From NCBI GenBank assembly GCA_950295325.1, contig OX485805.1, positions 24,107,501 through 24,171,500 on the forward strand: a DNA stretch of 64,000 nt. Reading direction: 5' to 3'. Positions within the stretch are counted from its first letter, which is position 1. Each line of letters begins with the position of its first letter. This document shows positions 10,170-22,896 of the stretch, one piece after another. Origin of the DNA: Polytrichum commune (taxonomy: Eukaryota > Streptophyta > Polytrichopsida > Polytrichales > Polytrichaceae). The notes below the pieces were generated by a model, which was given only the letters and a program-made list of their open reading frames with translations, made no database searches and had not been told where the DNA came from. Made by a program: the position numbers and the translations under genes.

Positions 10170-12228
10170 ACAAATGACTCTGCATGACATGTTCAAACAA
10201 TAAATGTCGAAGAGTGATTTTCTTTGTATGATCATGCCACCGATTAGTGCAATGAAGTGGATACGAACACTTTATGTATTCTAGTGGAAGGTTTCTTTGA
10301 GAGGAGTTGTCTTCTGCAATTCTTATCCCATTTTTTAGCCTTTAAGTTCAATCCCGGCGCAACACAAGGACTACGAACATGATGGAGCCAAGAAAGAAAA
10401 CTGCAACCATCGCAACTACTCTCCCTTACACCTTGTATCATATTTCGCAAGTAAGAGCACCTAAGTTGTGGTTGTGTTTGTCACGAATGCACTTGATCCA
10501 TGCTTGTCCCTCTTAAACATGTTCAAAGAAAATATATTACCACCACCGACCACTAAATCAGTGATTGTGTGTAAAGACACCTTGAAATGAAAATGGATAT
10601 CATAGAAGCAAAGTAGCACAACCTATCCACACATTCATGAATGGACGGAGGAGGCAACCAAGTGGTGGACACAATGTTAGCATTTTACTAGAACCCCATG
10701 GCTGGCAAAGGGAGCTCTAGATTCATCCAAAGTTATGTTTGATACCGCGTCTTCCTCTTTTTTGTTTTACCCACACATGTCAAGCCGTCACGCCTTCTCC
10801 TCTTTTTATTCTTGTTCTTCCTATTCCATTGCTCAAGTTTATTATATTTTATTATATTTTAAAGATAGCACTTTGATGTTTTGTATTGGGAACATGATGA
10901 CCAAATTATTTATGAGGCATATACTAAGTGATCAAGAACTTGTGGATTCACACCATGAAAAAGAAGGAGAGATTGAGAGATGACTTGACATGAATGAGAG
11001 ATGAGTCCACGTTTAGGCATAGATGGAGCTCGTACACAAACTCAACATGGGGTTACATAACTAGGTTGTAGGCCAAGTGCTATTTTGGGGGGGGGGTCCA
11101 TATGACACAGTTGATGGTATGTCAACCATCCTACTCATAAATGAGCCACTGATACATAATACACGTTCACCAAAGATTTCTCGAAGAATTTACCTTGCAT
11201 CACAAATCTCTCATACAAGGAACATATTTCATGTACCTTGCATCCAAATATCAACATTGACTTCACACGATTCAATCACATTAAAGTGCAACACTCAAAC
11301 TAATTGTATACTGGAAATGCAATTTAATTCATCTCACCAATTGATGGTGCATATAATTCACATGATTTTCAAACATATGTATTTGATTAGTGTGTGGATG
11401 AGTTAGATCTAACAACGCAACCAAAGAAGACTTGTGTTTATAAGAGATTGAACTAAGTGCTCAAACTTATTCAACACAATTGGGGGACCTAGGTATTCAC
11501 TCAAATAATAAACACATTCAAATGCATTTTCAACATCAGTACTAAGTCAAAGGAGGTCCGATTTTTTAAATCCAAATATTTGTGATGTTTCATCATAGTC
11601 TTGCTAGTGCAACATGACATTTGTAGTGGTAAATATGATCGGAAAGTTGGAGAACATGAAAAAAGAGACCCACGTAACACTCATGTACCTGTTTTGCTAC
11701 ATCGTTGGTGTGAGATGACCACCTTCATATGAGATGGCTGTTCTTCATTCTACATATATCAACAGTTTCCAACATTCACAAAGCCAGAGATATTGTTGAA
11801 TGGAGGATCTAGCTTGTTCAATTTGGTTCCTCAATGAGCAGCATGTTTAGAGCATTCTTGACGAACTAATTAAATTCCAGTGTCCTGGACATCGGTGGAG
11901 GAATTGAGACTTGGACAACATGTCTGACGAGTTGCTATAAATCTACCTGACCCTGCACTGTGATTTCATCACAAGCATGTGAAATTAGGTCACATACTTG
12001 AGAATCTCACTCGAAAGCATTGAGCAAAATTCAGAGAACGAAGGCAGTCCCTGCATTGAGGATCAGGTTGCTCTGTGTTAATGTTGAGCATGAAGAACTT
12101 CAATCATGTAGTAATCCAGACGAGATGCATGGACAGAGAACGAAAGAAGCTCACTGTTCAACATTGGATTTTGAGCGTGGATGTTGCACTTTCAGCAAGT
12201 GATGTTGCGAAATTCAACAGATTTCTAC
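10170..12228. other. Intergenic stretch with a dispersed repeat, no gene seen
   Basis: No supportable gene. The part from about 11340 to 11760 matches, in reverse complement, about 59100-59500: shared phrases are GAACACAATTGGG-GGACCTA, GGTCCGATTTTT, ATTTCATCATAGT and AAGTTGGAGAACATGAAAAAA. The two are clearly members of one diverged dispersed family of unknown class; the outer limits are unclear. A short run of nine to ten G residues lies near 11088. The rest is AT-rich with only short accidental frames. Confidence 0.5.
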
Positions 12229-12239
12229 TTCCCACATGA
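12229..12239 (+). promoter_or_regulatory. Candidate snRNA upstream sequence element (USE), atypically placed
   Basis: TTCCCACATGA resembles the plant snRNA USE (consensus RTCCCACATCG). In known plant U2 genes the USE is about 70 bp upstream of transcription, with a TATA box near -30. Here the match lies about 145 bp upstream and no TATA-like motif is visible at -30. It may be coincidental or a displaced element. Confidence 0.3.
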
Positions 12240-12382
12240 CAGCCTTCTCAAATTTCTAGAAATGGCCACACTGAGGGAATTTGGAGAGCAGAGCAGGTGA
12301 CGATAGGGTTGATCCCATAGTGATAGGGAAGACAGCAACTCGAAGGCGAGGTACAAGAACGACAGGGATGGAAGGAAGAAGC

Positions 12383-12578
12383 ATACCTTTCTCGGCCTTT
12401 TGGCTAAGATCAAGTGTAGTATCTGTTCTTATCAGTTTAATATCTGATACGAGGCTCATCGAGCCTCACGATATTAATCTAATTTTTTCTCGGGTGCGGG
12501 TTCATTTGGCAGCTTGCTGCCAGAACTCGCGAGCATCGCCTTGGTATTGCACTACCTCCTTGGCAGGCGCAACCCTCC
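12383..12578 (+). ncRNA. U2: U2 spliceosomal snRNA
   Basis: The sequence begins ATACCTTTCTCGGCCTTTTG and contains the branch-point-pairing region GTGTAGTATCTGTTC, as in all U2 RNAs. Stem-loop II is a perfect GAGGCTC/GAGCCTC hairpin. It differs in sequence from the angiosperm version but keeps the pairing, which is evidence of selection at origin. An Sm-type site (AATTTTTTC) follows, then two 3' stem-loops including TGGCAGCTTGCTGCCA. The inferred length of 196 nt matches plant U2. U2 binds the intron branch site in the spliceosome. The RNA looks intact. Its promoter does not look canonical, so it may be an unexpressed copy. It sits between the arms of the long inverted repeat. Confidence 0.9.
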
Positions 12579-13681
12579 CCCTCTAGGGATCCCAGCAACC
12601 GAAAATTGCATATTGACAGGGAAAGAAGTAGAGTTTGAATTCTCTTGAACTGTTCTCAGGTTCGATGACTGAGAACAATGGGCGTCAGGGGAGAAAATTG
12701 AACTTATTCTTGTGTTTTTTTCCCGCCCTTATGTGTATGAATGTATTGCCATTCACGAATTCCATGCAATTTTGTCCTCCTTTCATCGACTACTTTTGAT
12801 TAAAATTAAAAGTAGTTGATCATACCCCTAAAGCCTAAACCCTAAAATCATGTACCATGGATGCATGGCATGAGGTTTTCCTTTGACAACATTGTAAAGA
12901 ATAAGTGTAGAGTATATGGTGGTGTCATTTTGAATTACTTGTCCAATTATCCACTTACATACTTGTTCATACTTGGATACTACAAATACATATTACAAAC
13001 TTGTTAATATCAATTACACAACGTATTAATCTTCATATATCAATGACACATACCGAACTACAATGTTGTATCATTTTTGTGTCACTTGCTCTTGGAAATC
13101 ACATGATCGTACATCTTAAGATTGTATACTTCATTTGTTTACACACAAAATACAAATAGGTATCATGCATATACGAATTAATGTGGAATTGAAGTTGATG
13201 TACCGTGTTAATATCAAGTAATCTCCATGGCTTGTCACATAGCAACAAGTATCATGTGTCACCTTCTTTAGTTGGGCCCCAATAGTAATGCAAGATCATT
13301 TACGTGGGACGATAATCGTAAATAGTGTGGGCTGCACAAAATAAGAGGTACCCTTCACTTTGGAGATTATATCTAGAGCATATATGATATCACTCGATGA
13401 ATAGTTAGTACATTCAAAGTGCATCATAACCCCACATATTTAACCCTCAAAACCATGGCGGTCACAAAGTGGTCAATTTTTGGTGAGAAGGCCCAAATCT
13501 TTGTTGGAAATACTCCTTTCCATAAGATGTTTAAGTTGGGTTATGATGCATCTTCTGACCATCAGGATTGAGCACAAGATCTAATTATAAGTTATAGACC
13601 TTTGAGAAAACTATAATTTGAGTGCCAAAATTATAAACCGAATTCTAGAGATGCTTCAATCACGTGCCTCTTGTAACTATT
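12579..13681. other. AT-rich spacer between U2 and the LINE, no gene seen
   Basis: No open frame of interest. Two short features were seen: AGTAGTTGAT/CTACTTTTGATTAAAATTAAAAGTAG (about 12790-12820), a local palindrome, and TGCATCATAACCC at about 13421 with its inverse GGGTTATGATGCA at about 13538, the possible ends of a very small foldback. Neither supports a named element. Confidence 0.4.
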
Positions 13682-13694
13682 TTCTTTTGCAACT
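13682..13694 (+). repeat. LINE target-site duplication, left copy
   Basis: TTCTTTTGCAACT here is repeated exactly at 38879-38891. It marks the proposed insertion site of the LINE by target-primed reverse transcription. Both copies are T-rich, so some chance of coincidence remains. Confidence 0.55.
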
Positions 13695-14843
13695 ATAGCA
13701 CACAACAGATTGGAGGAATGAGAGAGAGCTGCTGAGAGCTTAGCCTTCCCGGTGAGGTGTGCGACGGTAGAGAAGCCGCTGTAGATTTATGTGCGTACTG
13801 CTAGGAGGTTGGCCTTGCAGTGACCCCGCGCTCACTAGGAAACAGACGGCCAGTGTGTTTGGAGAGGGGCTTGGCAGTGTTGAGGGGTATTGTGTATGCT
13901 CAAGTTTTAGATCTGGTGAATTAGGTATGTGGAAATGTCAGTTGAATCTTAAGAAGTAGAGCACTCTGAAGAGCTGGGACTCTGCTTAATTATGATTAGG
14001 GGAACTGCATTGCTCCACTGATATTCGATTAGATCTGAAAATTGTGTGTATCACATTAGGGGAAGGGAAAACAAGCACCCATGACCCAAGCATACTGACA
14101 CTCTAGATCGCCACACTGAGCCGGGAAATACACCTTCAGAAATAGACAGAGAGTCGAACAAGAGGAGCCAAAGGCTCCTTTTTTCTTTCATTCACATTGC
14201 TACTACATTGTACCTGCTTCTTACACATAGTATAGATGCTTATCAACTAGGTCTAGAAACACACTCCCAGCACAGAGTAGATCTGCAGGTAGCGACATCT
14301 GCCTTACGTGGAGGAAAATCATACAGCACCAACGAACGGAGCAGGGAGGGGGTCGAAACGGAAGATAGGGGAGGCGGCGTTACAGGCGGGGATCCAGCAC
14401 AACATAGCTGCTCAGATCTACACCGAAGGCCTATAGAAACACGAGGAACCAGCAGCATTGGAAAAGAGACTACTCACAACATCAACAAACCAAAATCGAC
14501 AACATGTGCGAACCCACACCAGAGCTGCAACAGGAAGATTGTAGAAACCAAAGGCGACCAACATCAGATCTACTTCAATCCTAACCTCGCAGGTCTACAG
14601 ATCAAGCACCGCCCCCGTAGCGCATCATCACACTCTCAATGCCAACCCAACAAAAACCCGCAGCAGATCTACCTTAATTCTAACCCTGCAGGTCTACAGA
14701 TCAAGTGCCGCCCCCAAGACTCATCGCCGCATTCTCATCGCCGATCCAGCAAGAGTTCGCCTCAAACCTGCCACGATTCTCACCCTATTGCAACACAATG
14801 TCTAACGAATCACCGCTGCTCCCACAACACAGCACAAACCGAA
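13695..14843 (+). other. LINE 5' leader region
   Basis: This is the stretch between the proposed 5' end and the ORF1 start. A frame is open from 14208 in phase with ORF1, so a longer N-terminal extension is possible. It contains an imperfect direct duplication: CAGATCTAC-T-AAT-CTAACC followed by GCAGGTCTACAGATCAAG at about 14567-14610 and again at about 14662-14705. GC content is higher than in ORF2. No promoter motif can be named. Confidence 0.45.
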
Positions 14844-16046
14844 ATGGCCTCAACAAGGGCCCCCCTCCGGGACAGTGGCAACGGGGCAGGAAGGGAGTTG
14901 ATCCCAAAGGCTCTAGCCAAAGTATTTGGGGAAGAGGATGACACCATGGAGATAGACTCCCCGTCGCTAAGTCTGAAAAAAACTGCTGGCAGAGAAGGCT
15001 AAATCAAACTCGAAAGCGGCAGCCAATGGGAAGAGGTCCAGGGACCGGGCAGGAGCTTCCCCGCCTTCAAACACCCAGAAGGTAATCTCCCCCCGAACCG
15101 GGATTTACACCACCGAAACTCCATTAAACCAGAAACTCAAATTGTGGTTAGGCTTTGAAACCATGGAATACCTAGCTATAGAGCAAGGGATTGAGGAATT
15201 ATTTTCAGATGAAACCATTGCTGATAGAGTTACAAGGGGCATCCCTTGTAAGGAAGCCGAGGAGCTTGAAAGCGTAAGCATCTCCTACCCAAGAGTGCCA
15301 CAAATTTTGTATCCAAGTGTGAGAAGTGATGGACTCCCGGGGCAGCACCTTAACCTCACCCAGCTCCCATCCGAAATTGAAATCGACCCCATTTCATGCA
15401 TATCTTTAGATTTTCAAATTGCCATTCATTTTCAGCTCCCTAACAACCCCTTATTCCACAATCACATTAAGGAGCTTGTTAAAGAAAGGCTAATTGACAT
15501 GCACATTCCACTTGGTACTAACCTCATTGAACCTATCTCAGTCTTATGCATGAGTATTAAGAGAGGAGGAGTTAAAGGAGTATGGGCTGGGATAGTTAAA
15601 CTTCACCTCCTTAACCCTCAAACCGACGGAGTAGCCCTACTCACGGGTCTTAGACCCTTCATCCTCCATCTTGAACCTCACTCCAATGTTGGGAGCCTTG
15701 GCAAGGTATGCAAGTCATACCACTCCATTGCTAGGAGCAACAATCTTTCTATCAAAATCTCAAATGATGCACTAATTGGATTGACACCTCATGCTCTCTT
15801 TCTTGATGTCCTAGAAAATAGCTTTAGAAGAGGTCACAATTTTGAGGTTGTTGAAGTTCAAAAGAGCACCGCTAACAATCATGCCTATCTTGTTGCCCCC
15901 ACCCCCCTTCAAGCCAAAAAAATCCAAACTCTTCAAGTAGCTACACACCACCAAATCCTTGAAGGTCAAGTAAAGAATGGCCCCTCTCTCACACTAGAGC
16001 AAAAGGCAAAAAAATAGGCCCTTATTCTAACCTTTTACAACCTCCC
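14844..16046 (+). pseudogene. LINE ORF1, 5' part (frameshifted, cut by CACTA)
   Basis: Chosen start: ATG at 14844, where the composition changes to a normal protein. The frame runs to about 14975, then needs a one-base slip in an A run (14976-14983) to continue through a Lys/Ser-rich basic linker into the main frame at 15142-16017. A second slip in the A run at about 16007-16013 would carry it to the CACTA insertion. The product is a globular ORF1 protein with no zinc knuckle. Known LINE ORF1 proteins bind the element's RNA; that role is inferred here. Both slips are in A homopolymers, so sequencing error is possible. Joins to 28369-28951. Confidence 0.6.
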
Positions 16047-16059
16047 AATATTGATGAAT

Positions 16060-17150
16060 CACTATAAGAAACCCGCGTTTTTGGGGTCGTTTTGGGGAAA
16101 CGAGTGATGTCTTCCGAGATGTCACTATGTTCGGCAATAAACGCCCACAGAATTGCAGATTTTATTGGACGTTGCGTGAAACATGACAAATCATGGGCCA
16201 GGACATGGCGATGTCAGGAAGGATAGCCATGTTCTTGTGGATGTCATTTAAAACATGCTGACGTCCTGCGTCGGGCCGTTTGTAAGGCCGCTAACGCCAC
16301 GTCATCCCCACAGGTCTATCCACGGCATGTATAAAGTTGCGGCGGGCAGACTTAAAGTGCTGCCCGGGAAAAAAAGGTTGGAGAATGTTCAACTATGTGT
16401 GGTTGGCTATAAAAGACAAACTTGTTCCCAAAAATTTGAGGGAATGCCACATAAATTTCTCACGGTGCATCAATATGGTTCTTGGCATGCATGTTATTCT
16501 CCCGAATTCCGTTCAAATATTTGTAGCGGATGAGCCAAAAAACACGGGGGTGGTTGAGTCATTCTCTAATTGCCATAAGGTAGACATGCGGGATCACAAT
16601 TGCATACCGTAGGTTCATATATAGCTGGTTCAACACATGTTAGCCGAATAATTAATTAAAGTGGAAAATTGCCCTTTGGATTAAAATAGAAAAATTATGA
16701 AATTTCAAGTTTTGCTACAAAAGGAATGTTTTCTCATTCACTTGTTTATAATTTAGTTTGTCATATGTTGATTTTGATTTCAAAGGATTTCAAAGGTTAT
16801 ATATTTGTACATTTAGACACGAGGAAATCAAGGGAAGACTTTTGCAAGCAAAATATGGCACTTCATTGCTCTCACAATTCCAAAAATACATGCGCCAAAC
16901 GTGGGAGTGCCCACGTTGGATCTCGTGGCCACATTCCACATATAGACGAGCAACTGCTACTGGAAAATCTTAGTGCCTAGAAAATTATGACCATCCGTCT
17001 GTTTGAACACAAAGGACGTCTCCGCGGACACCCGAGTAGACGTTAGCCTTGACAGTCGGTTCCTCTCCAGCAAGGCGTCCCTTGTGACGCAACCTTATAC
17101 ATTGTATGCCATGTGTGATGTGACGTTGTTGTAGGTGCTTTGGGTTGTAA
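16060..17150. repeat. CACTA left subterminal region
   Basis: After the terminal repeat, short motifs recur in both orientations: GATGTC, GACGTC, GGACATGGCGATGTC, GCTGACGTCC. These match the dense motifs at the right end (27780-28340) and suit binding sites for the TNPA-like protein. No protein gene is supportable here. The part from about 16600 to 16800 is AT-rich and lacks the motif. Confidence 0.6.
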
Positions 17151-17153
17151 CCA

Positions 17154-20100
17154 CTAATACTGTGTTCCTTCGTTTTCTTCTTCCCCACGAACATCCAACG
17201 AGGCTGGGATGTGCATGCCGCCGTCCGTTGCGGGCTCTCTAGTGGGCTCTACATCTTGCATTTGTGGTTGTAAACCCACAAAGTCAGCATCGTGGCCGAC
17301 ATCGATTATGCGCGGTAAGGTCTGGTTGGTTTGTAGTTGCTCACGTCTATCCCTCACGTCCGTGCGACATACAACCTTCCATCCTGGCCTCGTCGGGTCA
17401 TTGGAGAAAAAAACTTGTTGAAAATGCAATGGAAATGCAAAAGAGTTTGAGTGCACTTTGCCATCCATGCGGTTGAAGTTCGCAACGGTGAAACCATATT
17501 GATCCCGTGTGATGTTAGGGTGTCAAGGATCTGCACTTGGGCGAACCCAATCGCACACTAGCACAGTGGTGCAATGATTTCGGTAGTCTAGCTCCAAGAT
17601 CTCTTCGATGTAGCCCACATACTCCTCGGTTGTCTCTATGGGTCGCCCATTTCTCAAGCCCCATGGTACTTGTCGTGTAAATGAGGCCACCACACATGAA
17701 TCGCGCGTGACGAGGCCACCCTCAGCACCTCGTACTCGGAAGTGCATGCCAAACGCATACATTTTCCGGTGTGAGATTACATATCGCTCGGGAGGTTGCG
17801 CGTATTGCACAATATCGACGTCCACAACTTTGCCGGAGGAACGCTGACGTGACAGACGCGACGTCAACCATGTTGCAAAGGGAGGAAGATCGTGTAGTTC
17901 CAACGGATACCGCACTGCCAAAGTTGGATGCCGGCGGCGACACATTTTCCGAAAGGCCTCCCTCTCTTTCCAACGTGAAACTATAGCTGCCATAAACTCC
18001 CTGCACAAGGTTGTGTGCCATTAAATTGTGGTTAGAAATGGCCCTTGCATGTATATAAAGGTGATGCAAAAGTGTGATGGCCATCATCTGCAATATCACA
18101 TGTGACGCGTATATCTCAGAAAGAATGTCATTTGGGACATCATGTCCAATACATCCTCATGCACTGCTGCATGTCACAGTTGACATGGCACAGGTATTTT
18201 GCATTGGGTGACAGTATATATCATCGAGGCTTGAAGTAAAGTAAGTATGGGTTCCACTAACTCTCTGCAACGCTCCAATGACGACGCATTGTCCAAAACA
18301 AAAGCGTGCGCATAGTTGCGGAATTCATCGGACATCTTTCGCTTTTGTTGTGAGTTGCAACGGAGAATCTCATCGTTCATGGTTGCATCCTCTTCAGCGT
18401 CCCATACACGATGTGTAGTTCCTCTGTACTGATGCATGTACTCCGTGCAAAAACCAAGCGTGTCGTCCATTTGATAACCTTCCGCTATGCTACCCTCCGG
18501 ATGTGCAAATGTTCGAACGTAATCTTTCAACGTTTTCATGTACCGTTCTATGGGATACATCCATCGACAATGCACTGGACCGCACGTGTACAACTGCTCC
18601 ACCAAATAGACGGGAAGATGCGTCATGACATTCATAAATATGGGAGGGAACTCCTTCTCCATGACGCACGTCGCCATCACCATATCCAACATTGTGCCCT
18701 CCTTGTCGCCTCTCTTCACCTCCTTGGCGCATAGTCTCTGAAACACTCTACTCAGTTTGATAATAGTTACGCGCACGCTTTCATCCAATAGGTTGCGTAT
18801 AGCCACTGGAAGAATATGGAAGACATATATTTAGAAAGTCAGAGAACGATTGTGTCGCGTCCCCCTGGACATCAGACAGAACATCTAGGAGCGTCATGAA
18901 GAACATGAAGTGCGAGAACAGTTTGAGGATAACGTCCCCCAGGATGTTGACGCGTCAACCATGTTTGGAATGAGGTCTCAGTAGATATCATGCGGTGTGT
19001 GCCTATATTCCTATGACACATTGATACATTGTATTACAACATTGACATCCCCGAGGGTGTCCTTCTTGACTTGCCTGTTGCATGAGAACATGATAGTCGT
19101 GCGTTTTCATGTACTGCAATTTCCCATCCGCTAGGCGCTTATGAATGCTACCCACGTAGTTTGTGGGGGTGCGAATATTGGAGATAATTCCAACAAACTC
19201 CGCGCATTCATGTGGCCTAAAAACATAGGGAGCGTGCGGCATATAGTACCCATCCTGTGGCCGCCGTGGGGGTTGCAACCATATCTCTTCGCGTATTCCC
19301 AGGTCCTTCGCGTCGACCCTGCTTCCAGGACTATCATTCATTCCAAACAATGTCTTCAACAAGTTCTCGTACAAATTCTTCTCACAATGCATAATATTGA
19401 GGATGTGACGCTCTAGCAGGTGCTGCACAAGACACATGGGCAATTTCAGACACATTGCCAGCACTTTCATGGACACATGCATGCCTCGTCTATCCGTATG
19501 AGCAAAGCTGGTAATCATCATGGCCTGAAGCGTCAAGTCAGATGTCTTGGTGGACATCATTACAAACTACGTGACTGAGACGGACGTCGCGATGTCCATT
19601 TCAACATCTGTGGACAGGATGTGTAAACATTAATTGTTATACGGGAATCACCTGCCAGTATTCCAGCTCGAACAACGCACTAAGTCTTTTGACGCCAGTG
19701 ACATGCACAGGATCGTTGGGTCCGTTCTCTCTCCCGCCCATCTGTAGGTATGAATCGCGCCAAGCTATGTATCGAATGATATCATCCCCCGACATCGGTT
19801 TTGGCCTAGGTCGTTCCTCTTCCTCCCCATTGAATCTCCTATTCCGGCGATACGGGTGGTGACGGGGTAAAGAACGACGAATGCCGCCGTAAACAATTTT
19901 GGTGCCCCTAATGCTCCGATTTGGAAGCATGTCTCCGGTTTTTACCATCCTCGCATCGGTGTTTGGTCCACAACAAGGGCACCCCTTGTAGCCCTTACAA
20001 GTAAGACCAGAAATGAGGCCGAAAGCGGGAAAATCGGAAACGGTCCACATAAGTATGGCACGCAAAGTGAAAGTGCGACTCCCTTGTGGTTGGGAGAAAT

Positions 20101-21401
20101 CTAAAGCCTCAACACCATGCCAAAGCTCTTGTAGCTCCTTCAAAAGCGGTCGTATAAGCACATCAATGTTTGAAGAGGACGGCGACTTCTTCCCGGAAAT
20201 CAATATACACAACGAGATAAAAAAACTTTTTGGTCACCAACCATGGCTCGAAATTGTAAATCAAAATCAATACCGGCCATGTCGACCAATTGGTGTTGTT
20301 TAGTTTAAAAGGATTCACTCCGTCCAAAGCGAGAGCCAGTCTCATGTTCCTATCGTCACGCCCAAAGTTGCCAAACGCGACGTCATTGTTGATGTGCTTC
20401 CATGCAGGGCTGTCAACCACAGAACGCATGATGTCATCACTGCTGACATGTTTGGTGTAACCTGTCAATAGACACGCTATCTCAGACGAGCGCCACATCC
20501 GTTTCAACCTAGGAATTAGGGGAAAGTGACGGATTACTCTTGCGGGAATGTTGTTGCTGCCATCCAGCCATCGTCGCGCCGTGCACTTGGGACATAAATC
20601 ATGATTTGCATATTCTTTGTCATATAGAATACAACCATTGGGGCATGCATGGATATTGTTGTAGGTCAATCCAAGTTAACGGATGCTCTTCCGAGCCGCA
20701 TAATGAGTTTTGGGCAACTTGTTGGGCATTGGTAACAAGTCTCCAGACAAAAATCGGAACAACTCATCGGTAAATGTATTGCTCACACGGAACACCGAGC
20801 ACATGATGATCGTGGCGGACACAACACTCATTTTTGAACCCGGGTACACTGGAGTCGTGGCTTCCGTATACAAACCATCCAATTCATCTTCGATGTCGCC
20901 GTCTTCCTCGTTCTCCATATGCAAACGTCCTTCAGCTACGGCCTCTTCGTGGAGTGCATCCCCTCTGCCCAGTGCCTCCAGCACCTGACGTTCAACTTCA
21001 TGGAATTCATCCAAGAGGGGTGGGGGAAGTGCCCCGTTGTCGGCATCCACGGGTTCAGGTAATGTGTTCGAAGGGATGTCTTCTACAACGTCGTTGTCAC
21101 AACAGACGTCCTCCACCCATATTCCAGACGGTGGGTATCCATCGACGGGGTCACCGCCTAGTAAAGACTTGGTTAGAAATGGATCACGGCCAACTGCCGC
21201 GTGGTGTTGCCGTATAACTTGTATGGTTTTTCTGCGTCCACCCTTACAGTCTTTGCAAGGACATCTAAATGTGTACACATTGTTCTCTGTCGCCACGCGG
21301 AGCTCCGTGTGAAGTATCAAATTCCCTATTGGCACGTGACGAAGTGTGCGTCCATCGTCCGTCAAACGAATGGTTGCACCACGACGCACAGCCGAACCCA
21401 T
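17154..21401 (-). pseudogene. CACTA transposase, tnp2 type (decayed)
   Basis: This is the DDE-type transposase that cuts and moves CACTA elements in the nucleus. The N-terminal part has C-P-C-K-D-C. Further on are the tnp2 hallmarks: a Y-N-N-I-H-A-C-P-N-G-C zinc motif, N-M-R-L-A-L-A-L-D-G-V-N-P-F, W-T-V-S-D-F-P-A-F-G-x-x-S-G and C-P-C-C. The later H-x-L-N-I-M-H-C-E-K-N block and a PPIFMN-MTHLP-YLV block (DUF4218 type) complete the core. Likely introns: 19423-19651 and about 18806-19070, with another near 18010-18240. Lesions: TAA at 20676-20678 (Lys expected), one extra base in an A7 run at 20219-20225, and TGA at 17523-17525 in an otherwise open C-terminal frame. The sequence is otherwise well kept, so loss of function looks fairly recent. 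Exon limits after 18.25 kb are unresolved. Confidence 0.88.
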
Positions 21402-21516
21402 GTTGCGTGTCCCGAATTGGAAGATGTTACCTCACTGGGCCGATGTTATACACCCTGCAGCGCTTCCGCAAGGTCTCCGCGTGGTCGTGTTGCGCATGAG
21501 CATTGATATAAACAGA

Positions 21517-21738
21517 GGACACCATTCGTTGACACTATGCGGAGTGTCTCTTCCAGGGTGGATGTCACTGAGAATGTCCATGGGGACATTGCTGTTGATC
21601 TGTCGGCGTCAATTGTGACATCTTCCTGGACACCATTCGTTGACACTATGCGGAGTGTCTCTTCTAGGGTGGATGTCACTGAGAATGTCCATGGGGACAT
21701 TGCTGTTGATCTGTCGGCGTCAATTGTGACATCTTCCT
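21517..21738. repeat. Two tandem 111-bp copies upstream of the CACTA transposase
   Basis: The 111-bp unit starting GGACACCATTCGTTGACACT at 21517 repeats at 21628 with a single difference seen (CTTCCAGGG against CTTCTAGGG), and a third partial copy starts at 21739. It contains GGATGTCACTGAGAATGTCC and TTGTGACATC, the same GATGTC motif as the element's ends. It lies about 115 bp upstream of the transposase start on the minus strand, in promoter position. The near-identity points to a recent duplication. Confidence 0.85.
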
Positions 21739-21769
21739 GGACACCAAAATGAAGGTCACACACTACACG

Positions 21770-22896
21770 GCAGTGTGTTCCATACACACCCACGTGAGGG
21801 ATTTGACTGCTGCAGAACATCGAAACCACAATGGTCACGTCGATGACCTGGATCTTTCATTCCCGCACACAATGGAGAGCGCACAGTGTTCGAATTAAGC
21901 ACATGTCGCATTGGGTGTCTTACATGACGTCCAAGAAAACACTAGTATCTACGACGCCAGTAAAAAAACAATGTAACTGACCTTTTCCCACGTGTCCCAG
22001 AGGGTATTCCAGGCAGTGGATGCCCCAGAGGACCCTGAGAAGGCTCGCCGACATTCTCTAAACCCTAAGTGTTGCGGCTTCACCTTTGTACGCTCATTAC
22101 TTGAACATCCCTTAGCAGCATGGCGGTGTCGTGTTCAGCACGAAAGCCTGGTAGGGTTGTCCGTTTTATAGACACATCACAACATCCGCAAAGGGTGGAT
22201 GCGGATGACTCCGAGGCCGCTGCAGTGTTGTCCACTTTGGTGTTTGAATGCGAAGAGAAGAATGCAATGATGCCATCCCAAAAACCCAACACAATTCAAA
22301 GAACCCAACGTGCACACCATCGCCGCCGTTCACGCTTGCTCAACTTCTTTGGGAGTGAAAATTTCACAACACCCACTGATCATCGAGCATCGCTATCAAC
22401 CCAGTTCCAAAACAGGTAAATCTTCCATCTCATATGCATGCATCACAATTTAGGTCACGGTCAAGTTCAAAATTTGCTGTGTGGCGAAATTTTTCGCCGC
22501 TCTCGGCCACTGGAAGCCGAACTCCGACAATGGCACTGGGAAGCCCGCATGCGGACACGCGGCAGCCCCCGGTTTTAGGTGCCTGTACGGCCTCCAGTGG
22601 GTTGGGCATAGGGTCACAGTCGGCCATAGGTCTTCTCTGATGCCGAGGTGCATAGATCCTCTTACCTACGTCCGCTAGTCTCCATTGTGGTGTCTGCTGC
22701 AACGCCGATGTGTTGCTTTCCCTACGGCGCTGCGCTGCCTTCCCACGCCCTTGTGTTGCTTTTCCGACGCGCTGTGTTGCTTTTGGGTGTCCAAGATGCT
22801 GCGGACACGGGATCGCACTGGGAAGCGCAAGGAGATGTCTCCAGCAACATTGGTAGAACACAGGCGCGCAGTTGGAGAGCGGTGATCCAATGCCAG
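21770..22896. other. Region between the two divergent CACTA genes
   Basis: No gene is clearly supported. From about 22480 to 22990 the DNA is GC-rich compared with the neighbours and includes a loose repeat of TGTTGCTTT-CC-ACGC (22710-22790). Frames of up to 160 codons exist on both strands but none has recognisable motifs, and they overlap each other. This may be the promoter and first exons of the TNPA-like gene, or captured host sequence. Confidence 0.35.

Noticed and set aside
19060-19080. GC-AG intron in the CACTA transposase (CAG/GCAAGT)
   Set aside because: The donor looks ideal, but splicing there to the acceptor at 18806 gives an early stop. A weaker GT four bases later keeps the frame.
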